Source: Leishmania mexicana MHOM/GT/2001/U1103 (Eukaryota; Euglenozoa; Kinetoplastea; Trypanosomatida; Trypanosomatidae). Taken from it: a stretch of DNA of 64,000 nt. The DNA lies in NCBI RefSeq assembly GCF_000234665.1, contig NC_018338.1, positions 846,084 to 910,083 on the forward strand, written 5' to 3'. Below are positions 28,965-37,012 of the stretch, in pieces. The notes below the pieces were generated by a model. That model did no database searches. It saw only the letters and a list, made by a program, of their open reading frames with translations, and had not been told where the DNA came from. Position 1 is the stretch's first letter, and every line of letters begins with the position of its first letter. The position numbers and the translations under genes were made by a program.

Positions 28965-30998
28965 ATGGAAATTACCAACAGCAACGCGGTGTCGCTGTTG
29001 CCCTACGTTGGGACACTTTTGCGCGACTGCTCCTTCTTTGCGGTGGACCTGGAGTTTTCCGGCATCGACCATGAAGGCACCGAAGCTGACGCGGAAACAC
29101 CAGAGCAAGCTCTCCACTCTCTCATGCGAAAGCCATCTGACCTGTACCCGGCAAAGTTGCAGGCTATCAAACCGTACAGCATGGTGCAGATCGGCATCTC
29201 CGTCTTCACGGAGTTAGCGTCCGGTGACGCCAAAGGAGTCACGAGCGCGAGCGGGGCAGCGTCTTTGACGTTGCCCTCCTCGGCGGCGGCTCACCTGAGA
29301 AAGGAGGTGGCGGAGTTTTTGGCGGCGAACGTCGAAAATCACATTACCTATGCGGAAACCACCGCCGTGGTGGAGGGATTGCTGACGAGCGCGAACGGCG
29401 CGGCCGCGGGCTTCACCGCGGCGTTCAAGTACATAACTGAGCAAATGATGGCTGTTGCGCAGTCGCTGGAGGTTGTTGCAACGTCCAGCGGTATTTGTGC
29501 CACGGCAGAGCAGCATCCGCAAATTCAGTCGCTCCCTGGCCTGCGGTACCATTACCGCTTCTTAGAGGCTCTCAGTCGCGCTGTTGCCAGCTATCGGAGA
29601 GAAATCACCGCCATCGGCGCGGCGGCGTTAGAGGCGCCGGTGGCGCGCTACAAGGTGCACACGTTCTCTGCACTGACGTTCCCGGCTGCAACCGACTCCG
29701 CGGCGGACGTCACGCTCAACATCGACACCGCCGAGTTTCTCGTCAAGAACGACATGGACCTCACGCGCTGGGTGAAGGAAGGGCTCCGCTTTGCGCCGAT
29801 AAAGGTGGCAGCTGCCCAACTCGCCAAGGAAGCGGAGGCGAAGTTGCAGCAAATGAACCTGCTGGCGCAGCCGCACACCGTGCTGCCAGGGTACAAGGAA
29901 TGCATCGGCAGGAAACTAGACGAGTTGCTTCCCCTCTCTCCAGGCGAGCTGCAGCTAGTAAGATTTGTCATCTCTCTCCCGGACGCGGGGTCCGGTGATA
30001 TGGCGGCAGCCAGGGTGAAGCAGTTCTACGTCGGAGCACTTCGTCCCCTTATTTCCTTCGCGCGCGGCATTGTTCCAGAGTCGGCGCTGCCAGAGTCCAT
30101 CTACACGAGAGACAAACTCTTCAAGGACGAGATGGACGCGCTGGCGGCCATTGGGATGACGAAGATGAGCCGCAAATTTATGAGGGCAGCCATCACCAGC
30201 AGCTGGGGCAGCGGGTGCGGCTCCAGTCTTGTCTCTCATAGTTATGGCAGCACCCTCTTGGAGACTCTCTTGTATGCAACCGAAGTGCAACGGAAGCCCA
30301 TCGTCTTCTACAACGGCTACACGGATGTGATGTTTCTGCTGCTCGCGCTTTACGGGCCGCAGAACATGCCGCCGGACCTGTCGTCCTTTAAGTCGCTGGT
30401 GCGCCGTCATTTCCCGTCCCTGTTCGACACGCGCATCCTCAGCTGCTCTGGGCCGCTTCAGGGCTTGGGGAACTTCACAGGGAAGCTCTCGAGTGTGGTT
30501 GATGAGATGAGCAAAGTGAACTCTATCGGGCCACACGTGTCGTTTAACTTTGATCCGCTCGTCTCTGGTGGGCGTGACGCGACGCAGCACTTGGTGGCCC
30601 ACAACGCGGCCTTTGATGCCCTGCTTACTGGCAAACTGTTTGCGTTTGCCAAGTACGGACTCGAAAATGCCAACGTCAGCGTCAACTTGTATGAGAACTT
30701 CTTGGCCACCTATACTACGTTGATGTCGATCAACCTGCAAGGCAGCGTAGACAGTGTGCTGCAGGAAGGGGCTGTAAAGGTGTACTACCTGCCGAACACG
30801 TCTGGGCTGCGGGCGGATACGATACGTGAGGCACTCGCGGGATGTGGGATCACAGCCATGGTGATGTACCGAGGGAGCGGTTATACCATTCAACCAGTAG
30901 GTGCTGCGTGTCAGATGCCGGATCTGATGCAGGTGATGAAGGAGGCGCTGTGCGCTAGGGCTCGCTCGCAAATCGAATTGTATCACATTTCACTGTGA
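28965..30998 (+). CDS. PARN-family poly(A)-specific 3' exoribonuclease (DEDD deadenylase)
   Basis: 677 residues. The catalytic DEDDh set of poly(A) ribonuclease is present: D28 and E30 in FFAVDLEFSGI (same numbering as human PARN), a third acidic residue at D454 in FYNGYTDVMFLLLALYG, and H546/D551 in HLVAHNAAFDALLTGKLF with the family's five-residue spacing. Between the first and third motif there are about 160 more residues than in human PARN; I see no clear R3H consensus there. The conserved KPSDLYPAKLQAIKPYSMVQIGISVF after the DE motif also fits PARN. The C-terminus (VYYLPNTSGLRADTIREALAG, MVMYRGSGYTI) resembles the compact RRM-like end of the family. Its role would be removal of poly(A) tails from mRNAs or non-coding RNAs. 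Trypanosomatids carry several PARN paralogues and I cannot say which one this is. Confidence 0.9.
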   Translation: MEITNSNAVSLLPYVGTLLRDCSFFAVDLEFSGIDHEGTEADAETPEQALHSLMRKPSDLYPAKLQAIKPYSMVQIGISVFTELASGDAKGVTSASGAASLTLPSSAAAHLRKEVAEFLAANVENHITYAETTAVVEGLLTSANGAAAGFTAAFKYITEQMMAVAQSLEVVATSSGICATAEQHPQIQSLPGLRYHYRFLEALSRAVASYRREITAIGAAALEAPVARYKVHTFSALTFPAATDSAADVTLNIDTAEFLVKNDMDLTRWVKEGLRFAPIKVAAAQLAKEAEAKLQQMNLLAQPHTVLPGYKECIGRKLDELLPLSPGELQLVRFVISLPDAGSGDMAAARVKQFYVGALRPLISFARGIVPESALPESIYTRDKLFKDEMDALAAIGMTKMSRKFMRAAITSSWGSGCGSSLVSHSYGSTLLETLLYATEVQRKPIVFYNGYTDVMFLLLALYGPQNMPPDLSSFKSLVRRHFPSLFDTRILSCSGPLQGLGNFTGKLSSVVDEMSKVNSIGPHVSFNFDPLVSGGRDATQHLVAHNAAFDALLTGKLFAFAKYGLENANVSVNLYENFLATYTTLMSINLQGSVDSVLQEGAVKVYYLPNTSGLRADTIREALAGCGITAMVMYRGSGYTIQPVGAACQMPDLMQVMKEALCARARSQIELYHISL

Positions 30999-32179
30999 GC
31001 GCACTCATGGATAGAAGCGAAGGGGGGTGGTGGTGGTGGCAGAGAGCGCGGTTGTGCAGGTGGTACAAAGAGGGCGGGGCTGAGGGCGCTCACTAGTACT
31101 GCGTGTGTGTGTACGTTCGCATACGTTGACCGTGCTATGATAGCTACGTGGGCTTCGGGGTGACAGAGTGCAGTTGAGGGAGGCATGATGTGCATCGGCG
31201 AACAAGAGTGAGCGAAAAAAGAAAGTGAGGCGCTCTTCAACATGAGCTGAAGACTGTGCAGCGGTGTTGCCATCTTGGCCATACCCGCTCGCCATGCACC
31301 ACCGCCTCGTCCCTCCTCCGTCTCCGTCTCTCTCTCTTTCGCTATCTCTTTTTTTTTCCGTGTCGTTCTTTCTTCGTCACGTTTTGGGCCTGCTTGTGGA
31401 GGTGCTGCAGCTTGGAGCAGCATGCGACACGGGAGACGACAAGACGTAGGAGGCGGCTGCGTCTTCACTGTCCACCACGCGAAACAGCAGCACAAAAATG
31501 CGAGTTGGAGGTGTTTGCCGTGGAGAGACACAGAGCCACAGTACAAAAACTGTCTGATAGCGGCACCAAAGTTGATGCGAAGCGCAAGAAAGGCGAAGGG
31601 AAGGGGAAGGGGGGGGGGCAAAACTCTCCCTCTCTCTTGCGGGCTCTGTTTTGCATCTGCAAACAGCGCAGTCTCTTTCTCTCTCGTTGTAGCAGCGAGT
31701 GCGACATTGAAGGGCACCGGGTTCTTCACGCTGCCCCCCTGCTCCTCTTCCTCCTCCTCCCATGTGCCCCAGCCCCGCCCCCCTTTGACAACATGCCACC
31801 TGCTTGTCCTCCTTCATCTCTTTCCGTTTTTTTCTTTTCTTCTCTTTTTGGCGTTGTGTAGCAGAGCTCTGCGGTTCCCCATTCTTCCTTTTGCTCGTTT
31901 TTTTTTGTGCTCCCATTGCCGCTCCCCAACCCCTCCACCAGCCCTCCCCCTTTCCTTTGTCCTTCTTCCTCTGCTCACCTTTCCCAGGCAGCGCTACGGC
32001 GTTTTTCTGTGGCTGCGCTATCGCCTTGACGAGAGCACGTCAAGTACATCACAGACGACATTCTTCAACCCCCCTCCCTGCTCCCGTACTGGAGCAGATT
32101 AAGTCGCACGTCGGCGTCTTTGCAGCACTTCTTCTTGATTACATTTATCTTATTCACTTCTTGTGATATAGTTTCGACA
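30999..32179 (+). other. Intergenic spacer, no gene seen
   Basis: Mixed sequence at the left (31000-31260), then strongly T/C-rich to 32090. A tract ending in CTCCCGTACTGGAGCAG (about 32076-32092) is one acceptor candidate; a second T-rich tract ends in GATATAG at 32171, only 8 nt from the ATG. No ATG lies between the first acceptor and 32180 in the M24 frame. Confidence 0.55.
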
Positions 32180-33634
32180 ATGTCCGCCCACGATAAGAGC
32201 TTGGCGTACCCCTTCCCCATCTCGATGAAGATGTATCGAGAGCAGTGTGAGCGGCTGGGCGCGTCGCTCCAGCAGGCGTTCCCGGAGGGTGGCCACGCGG
32301 CGGTGCTGCAGGCCGCCTCTGAGGTGCCGGTGAACTCGACGGACTGCAACTACCTCTTCGTGCAGGAGAGCTACTTCAACTACCTCTTCGGCGCGGAGAT
32401 TCCGGACGCGTACGGCGCTGTGCTCGCGGGCGGCAAAACCATCTTCTTCATTCCGCGGCTGCCGGTGGATTTTGCGACGTGGATGGGCCCGCTGCCGACA
32501 CCGCATGGTGTGAAGGCGCAGCTGGAGGTGGAAGAGGTGCACTACGTGGACGAGATGGAGCAGGTGCTGATGGGCTGTGGGGTACACACCGCCGAGGTGC
32601 TGAAAGGCACGAACACGGACAGCGGTCTCGAGGTGCTGCAGGCGAAGCTGCCAGAGGGGACTGCGCTGAGAACGTCCACCGACTACCTTTATCGCGCGCT
32701 GAGCTCGCAGCGCTGCTACAAGACGGCCCTTGAGGCGGATGTGCTCAAGTATGTGTGCCAGGTGTCGAGCGCCGCGCACGTCAAAGTGATGCAGATTGCG
32801 AAGCCCGGCATGTCGCAGCACCATCTCGAGTCTACATTCCTCCACGACGTGTACTACAATGGCGGCTGCCGTCGTGTAAGCTACACTTGCATCTGCGCCA
32901 CGGGCCCCCACGGTGCTACGCTGCATTACCCGGACAACAACTGCGTGATCGAGGACGGCACGATGGCGCTGCTGGACATGGGCGGCAACTACCGCGGCTA
33001 CGCCGCCGATATTACCTGCAGCTTCCCTGTGAACGGCAAGTTCACCGAGGCGCAGAAGATCATTTACAACGCGGTGCTCGACGCGCACGACAGGGTGATG
33101 CGCACGATGAAGCCGGGTGTTGAGTGGATGGACATGCACCTGCTCGCCATCCGCACAATTTGCACGCACCTGATCGAGGCGGGCATTCTCAAAGGCGACA
33201 TCGAAACGCTCATGGCGAAGGAAATCATGCAGTACTTCCAACCACACGGCCTCGGCCACCTTCTCGGTATAGACGTGCACGACGTTGGCGGCTACATGGA
33301 GGGTTGCCCTGAGCGGCCGACGAGGAAGGACTGCTGCCGTCTGCGCACTGCGCGCCCGATCGAGGAGGGGCTTTACATGACCATCGAGCCTGGCTGCTAC
33401 TTTAACAAGGCACTGCTGGAGATGGCGAAGGCGAACCCGGATATCCAGGAGCACCTGAACATGGAGAAGCTCGAGGTGTACGCGAACTTTGGTGGCGTGC
33501 GCATCGAGAGCGATGTCCTGGTCACGAAGGACGGCGTGGTGAACTACACTCTAGTGCCACGCACGGTGGAAGAGATCGAGAGAACGATGGCGGGTGCGCC
33601 CTTCACGAAGGAGGTGGAGGTGTACCACAACTGA
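32180..33634 (+). CDS. Xaa-Pro dipeptidase (prolidase)-like metallopeptidase, family M24
   Basis: 484 residues; ATG 32180 is the first in-frame ATG, and sequence upstream in the frame has no Met. An N-terminal creatinase-like domain (about 1-170, YLFVQESYFNYLFG; IFFIPRLPVDFATWMGP) precedes the pita-bread catalytic domain. All five metal ligands of prolidase-type M24 enzymes are in place: the two Asp of LLDMGGNYRGYAADIT (~266 and ~277), His in PHGLGHLLGIDVHDVG (~357), Glu in MTIEPGCYF (~402) and Glu in GGVRIESDVLV (~442). Its length matches human prolidase (~490). It should hydrolyse X-Pro dipeptides with two Mn/Co ions in the cytosol; no signal peptide is encoded from this start. An aminopeptidase P specificity is less likely because of the length and the 'GHLLGIDVHDVGGY' context. 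Confidence 0.93.
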   Translation: MSAHDKSLAYPFPISMKMYREQCERLGASLQQAFPEGGHAAVLQAASEVPVNSTDCNYLFVQESYFNYLFGAEIPDAYGAVLAGGKTIFFIPRLPVDFATWMGPLPTPHGVKAQLEVEEVHYVDEMEQVLMGCGVHTAEVLKGTNTDSGLEVLQAKLPEGTALRTSTDYLYRALSSQRCYKTALEADVLKYVCQVSSAAHVKVMQIAKPGMSQHHLESTFLHDVYYNGGCRRVSYTCICATGPHGATLHYPDNNCVIEDGTMALLDMGGNYRGYAADITCSFPVNGKFTEAQKIIYNAVLDAHDRVMRTMKPGVEWMDMHLLAIRTICTHLIEAGILKGDIETLMAKEIMQYFQPHGLGHLLGIDVHDVGGYMEGCPERPTRKDCCRLRTARPIEEGLYMTIEPGCYFNKALLEMAKANPDIQEHLNMEKLEVYANFGGVRIESDVLVTKDGVVNYTLVPRTVEEIERTMAGAPFTKEVEVYHN

Positions 33635-35390
33635 ACCCGGCTGTAATAACAGCAACAGGGGCGGCATTCAGGATGCTACCCGGGTGGGTCTTTTGCTCCA
33701 ATGGTGTCTAAATACCTGATAGGCGCGCCGACACCCGCCTGTGGCGTGAGCCGTCCGTAGAGCAGACAAGGAAAACAGACCCGGATAATACGGCCAAGAC
33801 AGATGGAGACTTGCACACGTGCACGCGCGCATTCACCTGTGCTGACAAAGACAGTGGGATGGGCTCCACCAAATCCCATCGTGACGGTGTACTTCTCTCT
33901 ATATATATATGATCATAGGAAAAGACCAGGCACACACACTCACACACATACATCTACGCCTTCTGTGTTGTTCTTGTTCGCCTTCTGGTGCGTGTGCAGA
34001 ATGCTTGAGTGTTATCTTATATATCTATATATGTTTTTCTTTCTACGTCGGTGCGTGTCTTGGATGAGTCTCGAGCAGTAACTCGCTTCTTCTTTGTTGT
34101 TGTGTTTTCGCTCTGATCGTTGCGGTTCGGGGGCGTGTCTCTCCGGTGTGGGACGCGGGCGGAGGTGAGAGGGAGAGAGTGGGGAGCTCGATCAAAAGGA
34201 GAGCGGCTGCTAAGGCCGCAACTGTCGGAATGCGAGCGAGAAGGGCAGCAAGAACGGAGGAAGTAGTCGGCGCTCGCGTTGCGCTGGTGCACGGGTTGCT
34301 GTGAATGTGCACGAGAAGACTAGACGAGAGCAACCCAGAAGAGACGGTTGGGGTAGCTGCACGCCGTGCGTGATGAAGGACTCGAGCACGATTGATAAAA
34401 GCTTTTATAGGCGACCCATTCTCCTCAACCGTCTTTTCTCGCTCGGCGTGCAGTTCTCCTCGCGGCCTTCCCTTTCCCTTTTTTAGCTCCCTTCATGTTG
34501 CTCTGCTCTTCGACTCGGCTCTCTCCGTCATCGCCATTGAAAGTATGTGAGGGCGTGCCTTGTGTAGATCCTTACCCCTTCCCTCGCATCGATCTCTTTT
34601 TGAATTCTCGTCCTCTCGCGCGGTTCGCTAGGGCCCGCCCCTCACCCGCCTTCCCACGGAAATCGAGTGTGCTCTGGCGCTTGTTTTGCCCGAAATGGTG
34701 GTGGTCGGGGAGTGGGTGATCGGGGGAGGGGGGAACGCAGGCCTCGGGGATGCGGCGCTACTCTCCGTTGATCGGGAACGGGTCAAAAAAAAAAAGATAG
34801 AAACAAGCAGGATAAGAAAATCCTTTCAAAGTTCACCAAACGAAGAATCAGGGCAGTTGCAAAGCAACAAAATAAATAAACATTGACAGAGCGAGTGTCA
34901 GCAGTGCTCGTGAGGCGGAGGGCCCTGCTGAAAACGGAGCGAAGGCGGCGCTTCACACTCGTCAAAACTTTCTGTTTTCCACGACACCCGCGATGGCAGC
35001 ATGATTAACCATGGTTGTGGGCTTTGGGAGTGGGGTGTCCTGCGCAGGGGGGGGGGATGCGCGTACTCTGTCCTCTTGCATGGATTGGAAGGGTGAACTG
35101 GACACACATGCGAGGCGGTTGATGGGCGCGCGAGTGCGCGCGTGCGCCTCCTTCACTTGCTTCCACACCCTTCTCATGCAGGGTCCCGTTCCTCGCTCAT
35201 TTCCTCCGCTGTATCGCTGTATAGATATGGCTTTGTTCTTCGTACTCTTTACCTCCATGTTTTTCCTCTTTCGCTCTCCTTTGGGCTCCCACAGTCGTCA
35301 GAGCGACACGCAGCCGCCCCCTTTTTCCCACGACCACGGAGTGCTGCGTCTATTCACCAGCCCCCCTCCTCTTCCTGGCTGTTTGTGTAC

Positions 35391-35392
35391 AG
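35391..35392 (+). promoter_or_regulatory. Candidate spliced-leader acceptor AG for the DUF1764 gene
   Basis: It follows the C/T tract at about 35360-35385 (CCCCCCTCCTCTTCCTGGCT) and GTTTGTGTACAG. The 69-nt 5' UTR contains one short upstream ORF. Confidence 0.6.
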
Positions 35393-35407
35393 TTCACAAC
35401 AGGACCC

Positions 35408-35440
35408 ATGCGTCGTTTTCGAGACTTGAGAGCGGCGTAG
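35408..35440 (+). other. Upstream ORF of 10 codons before the DUF1764 gene
   Basis: ATG at 35408 reads ten sense codons to TAG at 35438-35440, in frame with and 21 nt ahead of the main ATG. If the acceptor at 35391-35392 is used, it lies in the 5' UTR and could reduce translation of the main frame. Confidence 0.4.
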
Positions 35441-35461
35441 CAAGAGTAATAAAACTTCAAG

Positions 35462-36061
35462 ATGAAGTCGAAGCAGGCGCCTCGCGCCTCTGCCAAGCAG
35501 ACAACATCGGTTTCCAAGATGAATGGCGGCACGACCACCAAGGTAATCACCACGTCCACCGCCTCCCCCTCCACTTCCGACTTGGACGAAGTAGCATCTC
35601 TGTTCAACACCATCAAGCAGACCAAAGTGCAGAAGCACGGCAATGCCTCTGCCGCCCAGCTCTCATCCCTGCAGAGGGGGGCTGGGGGAGCATCGATGAA
35701 GGTGCATAATATTAAACGCTCGTCAGCTGACGCTGGAGCGCCTCGTCTGTCGTCCTCGCCGGGGGCTCAGGCGAAACCTGTTCGCGATGGACTCTACCGC
35801 GCCCCAGAGAAGTCGGTGCAGATGAGTGACAACCAGTTCTTCAGCGGCACTTGGCTGAAGGAAGACCGCACAGCCGCGACCACTGCCGTCGCCACCTCTG
35901 CTGTCCCAAGCACAGAGTCTCCCGAGGCGTCCGAGGAGTTGCTGCGCAGGGAGGGGGTGGATCGCATCGTGTCCATGGACGAGCTTTCCAAGATGCTTTC
36001 GCATAACTCCAGGGCTGGCACCACTCCCAATTGCCCGTTCGACTGCGACTGCTGCTTCTGA
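35462..36061 (+). CDS. DUF1764-family protein of unknown function
   Basis: 199 residues. The N-terminus is Lys/Ser/Thr-rich and basic, followed by DLDEVASLFNTIKQTKVQK (about 41-59), which fits the family's first conserved helix. In the middle, FFSGTWLKEDRT and, further on, REGVDRIVSMDELSKML match the family's second block. The protein ends in TPNCPFDCDCCF, the Cys-rich C-terminal signature I associate with DUF1764 (CPFDCdCCF at the very end). Function is unknown; the Cys cluster could bind metal. Compared with typical DUF1764 proteins (~110-160 residues), the linker is longer and Ala/Ser-rich. The coding call is firm; the family call rests on the C-terminal signature. Confidence 0.8.
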   Translation: MKSKQAPRASAKQTTSVSKMNGGTTTKVITTSTASPSTSDLDEVASLFNTIKQTKVQKHGNASAAQLSSLQRGAGGASMKVHNIKRSSADAGAPRLSSSPGAQAKPVRDGLYRAPEKSVQMSDNQFFSGTWLKEDRTAATTAVATSAVPSTESPEASEELLRREGVDRIVSMDELSKMLSHNSRAGTTPNCPFDCDCCF

Positions 36062-37012
36062 TCTGCCAACCGGAAGGCTTGGGTGGGAGTGTGTGTGAGG
36101 GAGAGGCTGCACAGCCGACGAGAAAGAAATCGCGTGTGCTGTGGCTGCACTCGAATATTTCTCTCTTGGATGCCGCTGCAGCTACAGGGAGAAACGTGCA
36201 TCAAGCGCCGCGCGTCTGGTGCGGTGATCAGTCTGGGTAAAGATGCTCACTTCAGCGATATGAGCAAAATAAAACCGACACAACGAAGCTTGATCCGTAG
36301 TCTCCTGCTGTGCAGAGGAATGAGATGTGCCGCTGTGAATGCCGGCGCATCTGAAGGCCCGCCTGCCGCCGCTCAATGTGGCTTCCTTTTTCCTCCGGCG
36401 ATGCTGGCAGCTCCATTTGCGCTCATGCAACCGTCGTCCTCACTCGTTTGTTCGTTTCCTTGTTTTACATTTTTTTTGGCGGGGGGTGCGCGATCTTCTA
36501 CGGCCTCCCTCTCGCGCATGCTTTGTTCCTTCTCAGACTCACTCACCCTCGTGACTCATCTGCCACGCACCGACTCAGGCGCGAACAGGGCGAGAGAATC
36601 TACTCGTCCCTACGCTCTACCCGCAGAGGACTCAGCACTACCACGCTCCTGCGAGAAGGACGACAGTGCTGCGTTTGGTCCTGCGCGATGTGGGATACGA
36701 GCCTTCCCTGTCACTTTCTGGCCCACACCCGCACGCGTCTCTGCCTCCGCTCCCGTTGCGCGCAGTCTCCCATCCGCGGAGGATAAGCCACTCGCTGCAG
36801 GCGCGGAGCTGTTACGGAAACAGCACTCATCGACAGAGCACAAGCATTCGAGAGAGCGGTGGAATAGATTTGTAGACACGCGGTGAGGAGGGGGCAGCAC
36901 CGCTGAGTCGAGCGCTCGTCTTCTGCTCCGTCCCCTGCTACGCCCCTTCTCAGGCAAAGCGATCGGTCGAAGCAGAGGTGCTCCCACGCAGGTAAGCGCT
37001 GCGACGTCTACA
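36062..37012 (+). other. Intergenic spacer, no gene seen
   Basis: About 950 nt. Its composition is more balanced than in other spacers, so open frames up to ~267 codons (36083-36886) appear, but they have no family features and several frames are open in parallel. A C/T tract at about 36917-36950 precedes the AG at 36952-36953. Confidence 0.5.
36952..36953 (+). promoter_or_regulatory. Candidate spliced-leader acceptor AG for the SET gene
   Basis: The tract CTTCTGCTCCGTCCCCTGCT and CGCCCCTTCTCAG ends here. The first ATG downstream is 37013. Confidence 0.6.

Larger units (their letters stand above)
33635..35461 (+). other. Intergenic spacer, no gene seen
   Basis: 1.8 kb with AT tracts at 33899-33910 and 34018-34031, an A10 run near 34785 and a G10 run near 35047. 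No frame shows recognisable protein sequence. The region just before 35392 is a strong pyrimidine tract. Confidence 0.6.

Noticed and set aside
29955..30986. 343-codon open frame on the - strand
   Set aside because: Antisense shadow of the PARN gene with no family features.
32120..32179. Hydrophobic, signal-peptide-like extension of the M24 peptidase
   Set aside because: Its first codon is TTG, there is no in-frame ATG before 32180, and prolidases are cytosolic.
32150..33454. 434-codon open frame on the - strand
   Set aside because: Exact antisense shadow of the M24 peptidase gene; His/Arg/Val-rich composition typical of the reverse frame of GC-rich coding sequence.
36083..36886. 267-codon open frame between the DUF1764 and SET genes
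   Set aside because: Begins without an ATG supported by an acceptor, has Ser/Pro/Phe simple composition and a parallel open antisense frame; more likely UTR.
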